Positions 23,647-33,077 of a stretch of 47,617 bases of DNA are shown here, piece after piece. The DNA lies in the NCBI GenBank assembly GCA_028875855.1, contig JAGWVA010000029.1:1-47617 (forward strand). Direction: 5' to 3'. The stretch is from Paracoccaceae bacterium (lineage in GTDB: Bacteria; Pseudomonadota; Alphaproteobacteria; Rhodobacterales; Rhodobacteraceae). The notes under the pieces are model-generated. The model had not been told where the DNA came from, searched no databases, and was given only the letters and a program-made list of their open reading frames with translations. Position numbers and translations under genes: made by a program. Every line of letters begins with the position of its first letter. Position 1 is the stretch's first letter.

Positions 23647-26600
23647 ATGAGCACCCTTCTGGACAGGCTGAACTTCCTTCAGCCAACCGCGCTCGAGACA
23701 TTCTCGGGCGGCCACGGCCAGGTCACGCAAGAAGACCGCGGGTGGGAGGAAACCTACCGGACCCGCTGGCGCCACGACAAGATCGTCCGCTCCACCCACG
23801 GGGTGAACTGCACCGGGTCGTGTTCGTGGAAGATCTACGTCAAATCCGGGATCGTCACCTGGGAGACGCAGCAGACCGACTATCCGCGCACGCGGCCCGG
23901 CCTGCCCAATCACGAGCCGCGCGGTTGCCAGCGGGGGGCGAGCTACAGCTGGTATCTCTACTCCGCCAACCGGGTGAAGACGCCGTTGATCCGGGGCCGC
24001 CTTGTGCGGATGTGGCGCGAGATGCGCAAGACCAAATCGCCGGTCGCGGCCTGGGCCGCGATCCAGTCCGACCCCATCCTGCGCGCGGAATACACGCGCA
24101 TCCGTGGCAAGGGCGGCCTCGTGCGCACCACGTGGGAGGAGGCGACCGAGATCATCGCCGCAGCCAATGCCCACACGATTAAGACCTGGGGTCCGGACCG
24201 GATCTTCGGATTCTCGCCGATCCCGGCGATGTCGATGGTCTCTTATGCAGCGGGCTCGCGCTACCTGAGCCTTTTGGGCGGCGTCTGCCTGTCGTTCTAC
24301 GACTGGTATTGCGACCTGCCGCCTTCCTCGCCCCAGACTTGGGGCGAGCAGACCGACGTGCCGGAAAGCGCGGACTGGTTCAACGCAGGCTACCTGATGC
24401 TCTGGGGCTCGAACGTTCCGCAGACGCGGACGCCGGATGCGCATTTCTACACCGAGGCGCGCTATCGCGGCACGAAGTCGGCGGTGATCTCGCCCGACTA
24501 TTCGGAAGCGGCGAAATTCGGGGATATCTGGCTCAACCCCAAGGCCGGGACCGACGCAGCCCTTGGCCTTGCCTTCGGCCATGTCATCCTGCGCGAGTTC
24601 CACCTCGACCGGCAGGCCGAATATTTCGAGGACTACTGCCGCAAGTATTCCGACATGCCGATGCTGGTCCGGCTTGAGGAAAAGGACGGCCGCACCATTC
24701 CCGGCCGGCTGCTGCGCGCGGCCGATCTCGACGGTGCGGCGGGCGAGGCGAACAATCCCGAATGGAAGACGCTGGCCTATGACGAGGCGACCGGCGCGCT
24801 GGTCGCGCCCAATGGATCGGTCGGCTTCCGCTGGGGCGAGCACGGCAAGTGGAACCTTGAAGAAAAGGCCGCCGGTCAGGACACGCGGCTGCGCATGACG
24901 CTGATCGGCGATGGCGACCACGATGCCGTGGCCGGGGTGGATTTCCCCTATTTCGGCGGCAAGGGCCATGCGGCTTTCGCGACTGACGAAACCGCTCCCG
25001 ACGTGCTGACGCGCAACATCCCGGTCCGCCGGATCACCTTGGCCGACGGCAGCGAGGCCCGAGTGGCCACCGTCTTCGACCTGCTCTGCGCCAACTACGG
25101 TCTGGACCGAGGGCTGGGCGGCGACTGGGTGACGGCGGATTACGCGGTGGACATGCCCGGCACCCCGAAATGGGCCGAGCGCATCACGGGCGTCCCGGCC
25201 GAGCGCATCGTGCAGGTTGCCCGCGAATTCGCCGACAATGCCGAGAAGACCCGTGGCAAGTCCATGGTCATCATCGGCGCGGGCGTGAACCACTGGTTCC
25301 ACATGGACATGACCTATCGCGCGGTCATCAACCTGCTGGTCTTCTGCGGCTGCGTCGGTCAGTCGGGCGGCGGCTGGTCGCATTACGTGGGGCAGGAGAA
25401 GCTCCGGCCACAGACCGGCTGGCTGCCGCTGGCCTTCGCGCTGGACTGGAACCGGCCGCCACGGCAGATGAACGGCACCTCGGCCTTTTACGCCCACACC
25501 GATCAGTGGCGTTATGAAACGGTCGGCGCGGACGAGATCCTGTCGCCCACCGCGCCGGAGGGCGACTGGAACGTCAGCCTGATCGACTACAACATCCGGG
25601 CTGAGCGGATGGGCTGGCTGCCCTCCGCGCCGCAACTGCGCCAGAACCCGATCGAGGTGGGGCGCGCCGCCAAGGCTGCGGGGCAGGCGCCGAAGGACTA
25701 TGTTGCCGCCGGGCTCAAATCCGGTGCGCTCCAGATGTCCTGCGAAGACCCGGACGCGCCCGAGAACTGGCCGCGCAACCTCTTTGTCTGGCGGTCGAAC
25801 CTGCTGGGGTCCTCCGGCAAGGGGCATGAATACTTCCTCAAGCACCTGCTGGGCACCGACAACGGCGTGCTGGGCAAGGATCTGGGCGAAGAGGGGCGCC
25901 AAAAACCGGTGGAGGCCCGCTGGCACGCGGACGCGCCAGAAGGGAAACTGGACCTGCTGGTGACGCTCGACTTCCGCATGTCCACCACGGCGGTCTATTC
26001 CGACATCGTTCTGCCGACGGCCAGCTGGTACGAGAAGAACGACCTCAACACGTCGGACATGCACCCGTTCATCCACCCGCTGCAGGCGGCGGTGGACCCG
26101 GCCTATGAATCCAAATCGGACTGGGAAATCTTCAAGGCGATTGCCCGCACGTTTCAGGAGGTCGCGCCCGAGGTTCTGGGTGCGGAAACCGACATCGTCG
26201 CGCTACCCTTGCAGCACGACACGGCCGGCGAGATCGCGCAGGATGCCGTGCGCGACTGGAAGAAGGGCGAATGCGATCTGATCCCGGGCCAGACCGCCCC
26301 GGCCTATATCGCGGTCGAACGCGACTACCGCGCGATCTACGACCGCTTCGTTGCGCTGGGGCCGCTCCTTGACAAATTGGGCAACGGCGGCAAGGGCATC
26401 GGCTGGCAGACCGGCGAAGAGGTCGAGGCGCTGCGCAAGCTCAATGGCGAATGGGGCGATGGCCCGGCGCAGGGCTGCGCGAAGATCGTCACCGATATCG
26501 ACGCGGCCGAAACCATCCTGATGCTCGCCCCCGAGACGAACGGCGAGGTGGCGGTGAAGGCGTGGGAGGCCTTGGGGGTCAATACCGGGCGCGATCACAC

Positions 26601-27387
26601 CCATCTGGCGCGGCCCAAGGAAGACGAGAAGATCCGCTTCCGCGACATCGCCGCGCAGCCGCGCAAGATCATCTCGTCCCCCACCTGGTCGGGGATCGAA
26701 AGCGAGCATGTGTGCTACAACGCAGGCTATACCAACGTCCACGAGTTGATCCCGTGGCGCACCCTGACCGGGCGTCAGCAGCTTTATCAGGATCACCTCT
26801 GGATGCGCGCCTTTGGCGAGGGCTTTGTGACATGGCGCCCGCCGGTGGACCTCAAGACGATCACCGCTGCGGTGAACCACGACGCGCAGAAGGGCGCGCC
26901 GCACGTCGTGCTCAACTTCATCACGCCGCACCAGAAATGGGGCATCCATTCGACCTATTCGGACAACCTTCTGATGCTGACGCTGAACCGCGGCGGCCCG
27001 GTGATCTGGATCTCCGAGGTTGATGCGAAGAGGGCGGGTATTGCCGACAACGACTGGGTCGAGCTTTACAACACCAACGGCGCGCTGACCGCGCGGGCGG
27101 TCGTCTCGCAGCGGATCAAGGAAGGCACGACCTTCATGTATCACGCGCAGGAGAAGATCGTGAACACGCCCGGATCGGAACGCACGGGCCTGCGCGGCGG
27201 CATCCACAACTCCGTCACCCGCGCGGTGCTGAAACCCACCCACATGATCGGAGGCTACGCCCAGCTTTCCTACGGCTTCAACTACTACGGAACCGTCGGC
27301 GCGAACCGGGACGAATTCGTCATCGTGCGGAAAATGCAGAAAATCGACTGGCTTGATCGGCCGGCCAAACAGGAGGCCGCGGAATGA
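23647..27387 (+). CDS. narG: membrane-bound nitrate reductase, catalytic alpha subunit NarG
   Basis: A 1246-residue molybdenum enzyme, the usual NarG length. The FS0 cluster ligands are H51, C55, C59 and C94 (STHGVNCTGSCSWKIY and EPRGCQRG), with the NarG-specific histidine in place of a first cysteine. D223 in YCDLPPSSPQTWGEQTD corresponds to the aspartate that ligates Mo. The protein reduces nitrate to nitrite on the cytoplasmic face using a bis-MGD cofactor. There is no Tat signal; the N-terminal tail tail segment LLDRLNFLQP is typical. It overlaps narH in ATGA. Confidence 0.98.
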   Translation: MSTLLDRLNFLQPTALETFSGGHGQVTQEDRGWEETYRTRWRHDKIVRSTHGVNCTGSCSWKIYVKSGIVTWETQQTDYPRTRPGLPNHEPRGCQRGASYSWYLYSANRVKTPLIRGRLVRMWREMRKTKSPVAAWAAIQSDPILRAEYTRIRGKGGLVRTTWEEATEIIAAANAHTIKTWGPDRIFGFSPIPAMSMVSYAAGSRYLSLLGGVCLSFYDWYCDLPPSSPQTWGEQTDVPESADWFNAGYLMLWGSNVPQTRTPDAHFYTEARYRGTKSAVISPDYSEAAKFGDIWLNPKAGTDAALGLAFGHVILREFHLDRQAEYFEDYCRKYSDMPMLVRLEEKDGRTIPGRLLRAADLDGAAGEANNPEWKTLAYDEATGALVAPNGSVGFRWGEHGKWNLEEKAAGQDTRLRMTLIGDGDHDAVAGVDFPYFGGKGHAAFATDETAPDVLTRNIPVRRITLADGSEARVATVFDLLCANYGLDRGLGGDWVTADYAVDMPGTPKWAERITGVPAERIVQVAREFADNAEKTRGKSMVIIGAGVNHWFHMDMTYRAVINLLVFCGCVGQSGGGWSHYVGQEKLRPQTGWLPLAFALDWNRPPRQMNGTSAFYAHTDQWRYETVGADEILSPTAPEGDWNVSLIDYNIRAERMGWLPSAPQLRQNPIEVGRAAKAAGQAPKDYVAAGLKSGALQMSCEDPDAPENWPRNLFVWRSNLLGSSGKGHEYFLKHLLGTDNGVLGKDLGEEGRQKPVEARWHADAPEGKLDLLVTLDFRMSTTAVYSDIVLPTASWYEKNDLNTSDMHPFIHPLQAAVDPAYESKSDWEIFKAIARTFQEVAPEVLGAETDIVALPLQHDTAGEIAQDAVRDWKKGECDLIPGQTAPAYIAVERDYRAIYDRFVALGPLLDKLGNGGKGIGWQTGEEVEALRKLNGEWGDGPAQGCAKIVTDIDAAETILMLAPETNGEVAVKAWEALGVNTGRDHTHLARPKEDEKIRFRDIAAQPRKIISSPTWSGIESEHVCYNAGYTNVHELIPWRTLTGRQQLYQDHLWMRAFGEGFVTWRPPVDLKTITAAVNHDAQKGAPHVVLNFITPHQKWGIHSTYSDNLLMLTLNRGGPVIWISEVDAKRAGIADNDWVELYNTNGALTARAVVSQRIKEGTTFMYHAQEKIVNTPGSERTGLRGGIHNSVTRAVLKPTHMIGGYAQLSYGFNYYGTVGANRDEFVIVRKMQKIDWLDRPAKQEAAE

Positions 27388-28904
27388 GAGTGCGCGCACA
27401 GATCGGCATGGTGCTGAACCTCGACAAATGCATCGGGTGTCACACCTGCTCTGTCACCTGCAAGAACGTCTGGACCAGCCGCGACGGCGTCGAATACGCC
27501 TGGTTCAACAACGTAGAGACAAAGCCCGGCCTGGGCTATCCGACCGACTGGGAAAACCAGAAGCGCTGGAACGGCGGCTGGGTCCGGACGCGGTCGGGCA
27601 AGCTGCAACCGAAGCAGGGCGCGAAATGGCGCATCCTTGCCAACATCTTCGCCAATCCCTCGCTTCCCGAGATCGACGACTATTACGAGCCGTTCGATTT
27701 CGACCACGACCACCTGAAATCCGCCCCCGAGATGGAGGCGTTTCCGACCGCGCGCCCCTATTCCAAGATCACCGGCGAACGGATCGAGAAGATCCAGAAG
27801 GGCCCGAACTGGGAAGAGATCCTTGGCGGCGAATTCGAGAAGCGGTCGCAGGACTACAACTTCGAGGGCGTGCAGAAGGAGATCTACGGCCAGTACGAGA
27901 ACACCTTCATGATGTATCTCCCCCGGCTGTGCGAACATTGCCTCAACCCGGCCTGTGCGGCCTCCTGCCCCTCGGGCGCGATCTACAAGCGCGAGGAAGA
28001 CGGGATCGTGCTGATCGATCAGGACAAGTGCCGCGGCTGGCGGATGTGCGTCTCGGGCTGCCCCTACAAGAAGGTCTATTACAACTGGTCCACCGGCAAG
28101 TCGGAGAAATGCACGCTCTGCTATCCGCGGATCGAAAGCGGCAACCCGACGGTCTGTTCGGAAACCTGCGTAGGGCGCATCCGCTACCTTGGCGTGATGC
28201 TCTACGACGCCGACAAGATCGAGGCGGCGGCCAATGTGCCGGACGAAAAGCGGCTTTACGATGCGCAGCTTGACGTCTTCCTTGATCCCAACGACCCCGT
28301 CGTGATCGAGACCGCCCGCGCCGACGGCATTCCCGAAGACTGGATCAAGGCCGCGCAGAACAGCCCCGTGTGGAAGATGGCAATGGACTGGAAAGTCGCC
28401 TTCCCGCTGCACCCGGAATACCGCACCCTGCCGATGGTCTGGTATATCCCGCCGCTCTCGCCCATTCAGAACGCGGCCGAGGCAGGCAAGCTGGGCGCCG
28501 GCACCATGCCGAACGTGCGCGACCTGCGCATCCCGGTGCGTTACCTCGCCAACATGCTGACCGCCGGTGACGAGGCGCCGGTGGTCTCGGCGCTGGAGCG
28601 GATGATGGCGATGCGCGCCTACATGCGCGCCAAGACCGTGGACGGCGTGATCGACGAAGGCATCGCCGCGCGCGTCGGCCTGTCGGGGCGCACGATCGAG
28701 GACATGTTCCGCATCATGTCGATCGCGGATTACGAAGACCGCTTCGTCATCCCCACCACCCACCGCGAAGAGGTCGAGAACGCCTACGACATCCGCACCG
28801 GCGAAGGCTTCACCGACTGCAACTCCTGCTCCACCGGCACGTCGAAGGGTTCGCTTTTCGGCAAACCCAAGCGGCCCCTGAACATGGCGGAGGCGATGAA
28901 ATGA
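27384..28904 (+). CDS. narH: nitrate reductase beta subunit NarH
   Basis: A 506-residue electron-transfer subunit with four iron-sulfur clusters. The first motif is C16-x2-C19-x2-C22-x3-C26 (CIGCHTCSVTC); the later ones are CEHCLNPACAASCPSGA, CRGWRMCVSGCPYKK and CTLCYPRIESGNP. A tryptophan (CRGW) replaces one cysteine, giving the [3Fe-4S] cluster as in all NarH. It passes electrons from NarI heme b to NarG. The gene is coupled to narG and narJ by four-base overlaps. Confidence 0.98.
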   Translation: MRVRAQIGMVLNLDKCIGCHTCSVTCKNVWTSRDGVEYAWFNNVETKPGLGYPTDWENQKRWNGGWVRTRSGKLQPKQGAKWRILANIFANPSLPEIDDYYEPFDFDHDHLKSAPEMEAFPTARPYSKITGERIEKIQKGPNWEEILGGEFEKRSQDYNFEGVQKEIYGQYENTFMMYLPRLCEHCLNPACAASCPSGAIYKREEDGIVLIDQDKCRGWRMCVSGCPYKKVYYNWSTGKSEKCTLCYPRIESGNPTVCSETCVGRIRYLGVMLYDADKIEAAANVPDEKRLYDAQLDVFLDPNDPVVIETARADGIPEDWIKAAQNSPVWKMAMDWKVAFPLHPEYRTLPMVWYIPPLSPIQNAAEAGKLGAGTMPNVRDLRIPVRYLANMLTAGDEAPVVSALERMMAMRAYMRAKTVDGVIDEGIAARVGLSGRTIEDMFRIMSIADYEDRFVIPTTHREEVENAYDIRTGEGFTDCNSCSTGTSKGSLFGKPKRPLNMAEAMK

Positions 28905-29611
28905 TCCATGATCGCACCTTGAAGGCGCTTTCGCTCGTGCTGGGCTACCCCACGGCCGAGTTGCAGGGCGTCATGCCCGAGATCGGGGGCGTGCTCGCCG
29001 CCGAGACCCGGCTGACCGCCGCCACGCGTCGGGACTTGCGTCCGCTGATCGACGGGCTGACCGGTGACGACCTTTACGCGTTGCAGGAACGCTATGTCGA
29101 TCTCTTCGACCGCACCCGCTCGCTCTCGCTGAACCTGTTCGAACATGTTCATGGCGAAAGCCGCGACCGGGGCGGGGCGATGGTCGATCTGCTGGAGACC
29201 TACCGCGCCGGCGGGTTCGAACCCTCGGGCTGGCAGCTGCCCGACCACCTGCCGATGCTGCTGGAATACCTGGCCACGCGTCCCGCGACAGAAGCCAGGG
29301 CCCTGCTGGCGGAGGCGGCCCATATCCTTGAAGTGCTGGGTGCGCGTCTCGCCCGGCGCGACAGTCCCTATGCGGCCGTCTTCGTCAGTCTTCTTCAGAT
29401 CGCGGGCGCTGCGCCTGACCGCGCCGCCGTGGCCGAGCTTCTGGCCGAGCCAGAGACCGATCCCCACGACCTCGCAGCCCTGGATGCCGTCTGGGAGGAG
29501 TCCGAGATCACCTTCGGCCCCGACCCGAACGCGGGCTGCCCGGTCAGTCGCGACCTGCTGGCGCAGATGGACCGGCCCGTAAATCCCCCCACCGCGACCG
29601 CCGCGGAATGA
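28901..29611 (+). CDS. narJ: nitrate reductase molybdenum-cofactor chaperone NarJ
   Basis: A 236-residue all-helical TorD/DmsD-type chaperone. It starts RTLKALSLVLGYPTAELQ and contains YVDLFDRTRSLSLNLFEHVHGESRDRG, the core NarJ signature. NarJ holds apo-NarG and guides Mo cofactor insertion before NarGH is docked on NarI. It is coupled to narH (ATGA) and lies just before narI. Confidence 0.95.
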   Translation: MIHDRTLKALSLVLGYPTAELQGVMPEIGGVLAAETRLTAATRRDLRPLIDGLTGDDLYALQERYVDLFDRTRSLSLNLFEHVHGESRDRGGAMVDLLETYRAGGFEPSGWQLPDHLPMLLEYLATRPATEARALLAEAAHILEVLGARLARRDSPYAAVFVSLLQIAGAAPDRAAVAELLAEPETDPHDLAALDAVWEESEITFGPDPNAGCPVSRDLLAQMDRPVNPPTATAAE

Positions 29612-29622
29612 CGGAGGCAAGC

Positions 29623-30399
29623 ATGCACGATTTCATCTTCGGCATTTATCCCTACATCGCGCTGGCCGTGCTGCTGATCGGCTCTGTCGCGCGCTATGAA
29701 CGCGACCCGTTCACGTGGAAATCTTCGTCCTCGCAGCTTCTGCGGCGCAGGCAGCTGATCCTTGGGTCGATCCTGTTCCATGCAGGCGTGCTGACGATCT
29801 TCGTCGGCCACTTCTTCGGCCTGCTGACTCCGCTCTGGCTCTTGGAAGCGTTGCATATTCCCCATGAGGCCAAGCAGATCATCGCCATGGCGGTGGGCGG
29901 CATCGCGGGGGTCATGGCGCTGGCGGGCGGCCTGATCCTGCTGCATCGCAGGACCGCCGATCCGCGTATCCGCGCCACGTCGAACCCGATGGACACCGCG
30001 ATCCTCGCGATCCTCGATCTTCAACTGATGCTGGGGCTGTCCACCATCTTCGTTTCGGCCCGGCATATCGACGGGTCGGAAATGGTGAAGTTCATGGAAT
30101 GGGCGCAGGGGATCTTCACGCTCGATCCGAACGCGGCCAGCTACACAGCCGGTGCCTCGGCCATCTTTCAGGCGCATGTCTTCCTTGGCCTGACGATCTT
30201 CGTGCTGTTCCCGTTCTCGCGGCTCGTCCATATCGTCTCGGGCTTCGCGGCGCCCCTGCGCTACATGCTGACGCGCACCGGCTGGCAGATCGTGCGCACG
30301 CGCCGCCGTGCCGCGCTGCCGACCCACGCGGGGCCCGCGCGGCGTCCGCATGCCGCCCCGGTGCCCGCCGCTCGTCCCATCACAAAACCGGCGGAGTAG
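29623..30399 (+). CDS. narI: nitrate reductase gamma subunit NarI (heme b membrane anchor)
   Basis: A 258-residue protein with five membrane helices that oxidises quinol. It begins FIFGIYPYIALAVLLIGSVARY; the heme histidines lie in FHAGVLTIFVGHFFG and QAHVFLGLTIFVLFPFSRLVHI. The C-terminal tail after residue 225 is longer, proline- and arginine-rich, and cytoplasmic. I choose the ATG at 29623 with GGAGG six bases before it; an ATG at 29608 overlapping narJ would add five residues. Confidence 0.95.
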   Translation: MHDFIFGIYPYIALAVLLIGSVARYERDPFTWKSSSSQLLRRRQLILGSILFHAGVLTIFVGHFFGLLTPLWLLEALHIPHEAKQIIAMAVGGIAGVMALAGGLILLHRRTADPRIRATSNPMDTAILAILDLQLMLGLSTIFVSARHIDGSEMVKFMEWAQGIFTLDPNAASYTAGASAIFQAHVFLGLTIFVLFPFSRLVHIVSGFAAPLRYMLTRTGWQIVRTRRRAALPTHAGPARRPHAAPVPAARPITKPAE

Positions 30400-30403
30400 G
30401 CAG

Positions 30404-31207
30404 ATGAACGCCCCCCTGTTTCCCGAAGTCTCCGTCAATGGCGAGGTGATCCCCGCCGCCCGCATCGCCGCCGAGGCGCAGATGCATCCCGCCCCGCGCG
30501 AGAAGCCCGGCCTTGCCTGGCGCGCGGCGGCCCGCGCGCTGGCCGTGCGTGCGCTCTTGTTGCAGGAGGCACGCCATCGGGGCCTTGAGGCGGACCCGAT
30601 GGATCTTGGTCCCGGCCAGCGCGAAACCGAGGAAGAGGCCCTGATCCGCGCCCTCATCGAAGCAGAGACGGCCGTTCCCGACGAAGCGGCCGTCCACGCC
30701 GCCTGGGCGCGTGACCCCTCGCGCTTCCGCTCAGCCCCGCTTTGGGAAGTGTCGCATATCCTGGTTGCCTGCGATCCGCAGGATGCAGCGATCCGGGACG
30801 CGGCGAAGTTGAAGGCGCAAGCCCTTGCCGCACGGCTGGCCAAGGCTCCCGACGCCTTCGCCCGGATCGCCAGGACGGAGAGCGACTGCCCGTCGCGGGC
30901 CGAAGGCGGCGCGCTTGGGCAGCTTGGTCCCGGCGATACCGTGCCGGAATTCGAGGCCGCGTTGCGCGAACTGGCGGAGGGCGCGGTGACGGCGGAGCCC
31001 GTTTTGAGCCGTCACGGCTGGCACCTGATCCGTCTCGATGCCGTGGCCGAGGGGCGCGAACTGCCCTATGCCGCCGCTCGTCCGCGTCTTGTCGCGGCGA
31101 TGGAAAAGGCGGCCTGGGCCGCGGCGGGCCGCCGCCTTGTCGGCAGGCTGGCGGCGACGGCAGACCTTCATGGCGTCGATCTGGCGCCTGTCGCGGCGGA
31201 AGGCTAG
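30404..31207 (+). CDS. parvulin-type peptidyl-prolyl isomerase of the nar operon
   Basis: A 267-residue protein with an N-terminal helical SurA/NifM-like region and a parvulin (rotamase) domain at about residues 125-220, seen in EVSHILVAC, ARTESDCPSRAEGGALGQLGPG and SRHGWHLIRLD. No signal peptide, so it acts in the cytoplasm. PpiC-type genes follow narI in many proteobacterial nar operons and probably help fold or mature NarGH. It starts four bases after narI and is followed at once by a hemerythrin-like gene. Confidence 0.9.
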   Translation: MNAPLFPEVSVNGEVIPAARIAAEAQMHPAPREKPGLAWRAAARALAVRALLLQEARHRGLEADPMDLGPGQRETEEEALIRALIEAETAVPDEAAVHAAWARDPSRFRSAPLWEVSHILVACDPQDAAIRDAAKLKAQALAARLAKAPDAFARIARTESDCPSRAEGGALGQLGPGDTVPEFEAALRELAEGAVTAEPVLSRHGWHLIRLDAVAEGRELPYAAARPRLVAAMEKAAWAAAGRRLVGRLAATADLHGVDLAPVAAEG

Positions 31208-31211
31208 GCCG

Positions 31212-31799
31212 ATGGCGCGGGGTGGCTGTGTCCCGCCGAAGTCGGCCCCCTCGGCGGCAGAGCTGCGCCGTCTGGGCGATCCGCTGGACCTGATCGCGCG
31301 TGACCACATGCGGGCCCGCTGCATCCACGCCGCCCTGCGGCGCATCGCCGAGGCTCAGTCGCGACCCGAGGATGATCCCTGCGCCATCGCCCGCTTCCTT
31401 CGGGACGAACTGCCGCCACATCTGGAAGACGAGGAGGCCGGGCTGTTCCCGGTGCTGCGCCTGCGCTGCCTGCCCGAGGAAGCGATCGGCCCGACGCTGG
31501 ATGCGCTGATGTCGGACCACACCCGCGAACGTCTGGAGATGACACGGGTTGGGGCGCTGATGGTCCGGCTGGCGGAAGGCGGTGCGCCTTTGGAGCCACC
31601 CGAGGTGGCCGATGCGCTGTCCTTCGCCCGCACCAGCCTGCGCCAGCTGATCGTCGAGAATGCCATCGTCCTGCCCTTGGCCCGCGCACGGTTGAACCGA
31701 CGCGACCGTGACCGGCTGCTGCGTGCCATGGTGCAGCGGCGCGGGCTGGACGCGTTGATGCCGCCCTCTGTCGCCCATCCTGTCGGAGTCGTGCAATGA
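31212..31799 (+). CDS. hemerythrin-like protein of the nar operon, incomplete iron site
   Basis: A 195-residue helical protein of the HHE type. Helix motifs DLIARDHMRARCIHAAL, PPHLEDEEAGLFPVL and SDHTRERLEM give the first three ligand groups. The last helix, which should read H-x-x-x-E-x-x-L-x-P, reads LRQLIVENAIVLPLA: the Glu remains, the His does not. It may bind one iron or be a degenerate sensor or repair protein. The start at 31212 is four bases after the isomerase stop, and its stop overlaps moeA in ATGA. Confidence 0.8.
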   Translation: MARGGCVPPKSAPSAAELRRLGDPLDLIARDHMRARCIHAALRRIAEAQSRPEDDPCAIARFLRDELPPHLEDEEAGLFPVLRLRCLPEEAIGPTLDALMSDHTRERLEMTRVGALMVRLAEGGAPLEPPEVADALSFARTSLRQLIVENAIVLPLARARLNRRDRDRLLRAMVQRRGLDALMPPSVAHPVGVVQ

Positions 31800-33067
31800 C
31801 CTCGATCGCCCCCCTTGCTGCCGCCACCGGGTGCGACTGTGGCGCGCAGGACCCCAAGGGGCTGCTTTCTGTCGATGCTGCCCTGGCGAAGATCGACGCT
31901 GTTGTCCGCGCGGTCGAGGGTGCCGAGGCCGTGCCGCTTGTGAAAGCGCGGGGCCGTGTCCTTGCCGCCCCTGTCCGCGTCACGGGCGCGGTCCCTCCAT
32001 TCGACAATTCGGCGATGGACGGCTACGCGCTCGATCCCGCCGGTCTGCCGGGGGCAGGCCCCTGGGTGCTGCCCGTCACCGGGCGGGTTCTTGCTGGGCA
32101 GGCACCGGTAGACCCGTGCCACGGTGCGGTGCAGGTCTTCACCGGTGCGCCGATCCCGCCCGGTGCCACCGCAGTGATCGCGCAGGAAGACGTGGAGCGG
32201 CTGGGCAACAGCATCCATCTGCACCGCCTGCCGCGACCGGGAGAGAACATCCGCCGCGCGGGATCGGACATGGCGGCACGGGCAGTGATCCTTGAGGCGG
32301 GCACACGGGTAGGTCCGGCCGAGATCGCCATCCTTGCGGCGGCGGGGCAGGGGACACCGACCGTCCTACGGCGCATCCGGGTGGCCGTGCTGGTGACGGG
32401 CGACGAACTCCGGGATGCCGATGCCGCGTTGTCGCCCGGGGCCATCCGCGACGTGAACGGCCCGCTGCTTGGGGCGCTTCTGGACCGGCCCGAGGTGGTG
32501 CTGCTACCGCCCGAGCGCGTGGCGGACGATCCCTCAACGATCGCTGACAGGCTTGCCCGACTGTCGGAGATCGCCGATCTGGTGGTAACCACCGGTGGCG
32601 TTTCGGTCGGTGCGGCCGATCATCTGCGCCCGGTGCTGGAGCACCTGGGTGGGCGCCTGCATTTCGCGGGTGTCGCGATGAAACCCGGCAAGCCGGTGGC
32701 GCATGGCACGCTGGGGCAGTCGGTCTGGCTGGGTCTGCCGGGCAATCCGCTGGCGGTGCTGACCGGCTGGGCCCTGTTCGGGACGCGGATACTCGAACGG
32801 CTGACCGGTGCCCGATGTGCCACCGTATCGCGCCGCCGTGTCGTTGCGGACGTAGCTCTGTCGCATCGTCCAGGCCGCTGCGAGTTCCGGCCGGCGCGGC
32901 TTGTCGGTCCTGACGGTCAGGGGCGCGAAGTGATCCGGTTTCCCGCCAATACGCAGTCGCATCGTGTCTCTGACCTCGTGGACTTTGACGGCTTTGCCTG
33001 CCTTCCGGCCGAGATCGCATCGGTCCCGCCCGGCGGCTGGATCGAGTTTCTTCCCTTCCGTTTCTGA
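31796..33067 (+). CDS. moeA: molybdopterin molybdenumtransferase MoeA
   Basis: A 423-residue MoeA, which inserts molybdate into adenylated molybdopterin. The signature PPFDNSAMDGYALDP lies near residue 70; the MoCF-fold domain has VLVTGDELRDAD, ATTGG-type LVVTTGGVSVGAADH, and GLPGNPLAVLTGW. It is coupled to the hemerythrin-like gene. Placement in the nar operon would raise cofactor supply when NarG is made. The N-terminal 45 residues, with two cysteines (TGCDCGAQDP), are longer than usual. Confidence 0.95.
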   Translation: MTSIAPLAAATGCDCGAQDPKGLLSVDAALAKIDAVVRAVEGAEAVPLVKARGRVLAAPVRVTGAVPPFDNSAMDGYALDPAGLPGAGPWVLPVTGRVLAGQAPVDPCHGAVQVFTGAPIPPGATAVIAQEDVERLGNSIHLHRLPRPGENIRRAGSDMAARAVILEAGTRVGPAEIAILAAAGQGTPTVLRRIRVAVLVTGDELRDADAALSPGAIRDVNGPLLGALLDRPEVVLLPPERVADDPSTIADRLARLSEIADLVVTTGGVSVGAADHLRPVLEHLGGRLHFAGVAMKPGKPVAHGTLGQSVWLGLPGNPLAVLTGWALFGTRILERLTGARCATVSRRRVVADVALSHRPGRCEFRPARLVGPDGQGREVIRFPANTQSHRVSDLVDFDGFACLPAEIASVPPGGWIEFLPFRF

Positions 33068-33077
33068 AAGACTTGCC

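Noticed and set aside
22125-26076. Very long minus-strand open frames opposite narK and narG (509 and 821 codons)
   Set aside because: They are antisense shadows of high-GC genes: Arg/His/Asp-rich, no domains, no ribosome sites, fully covered by well-known genes.
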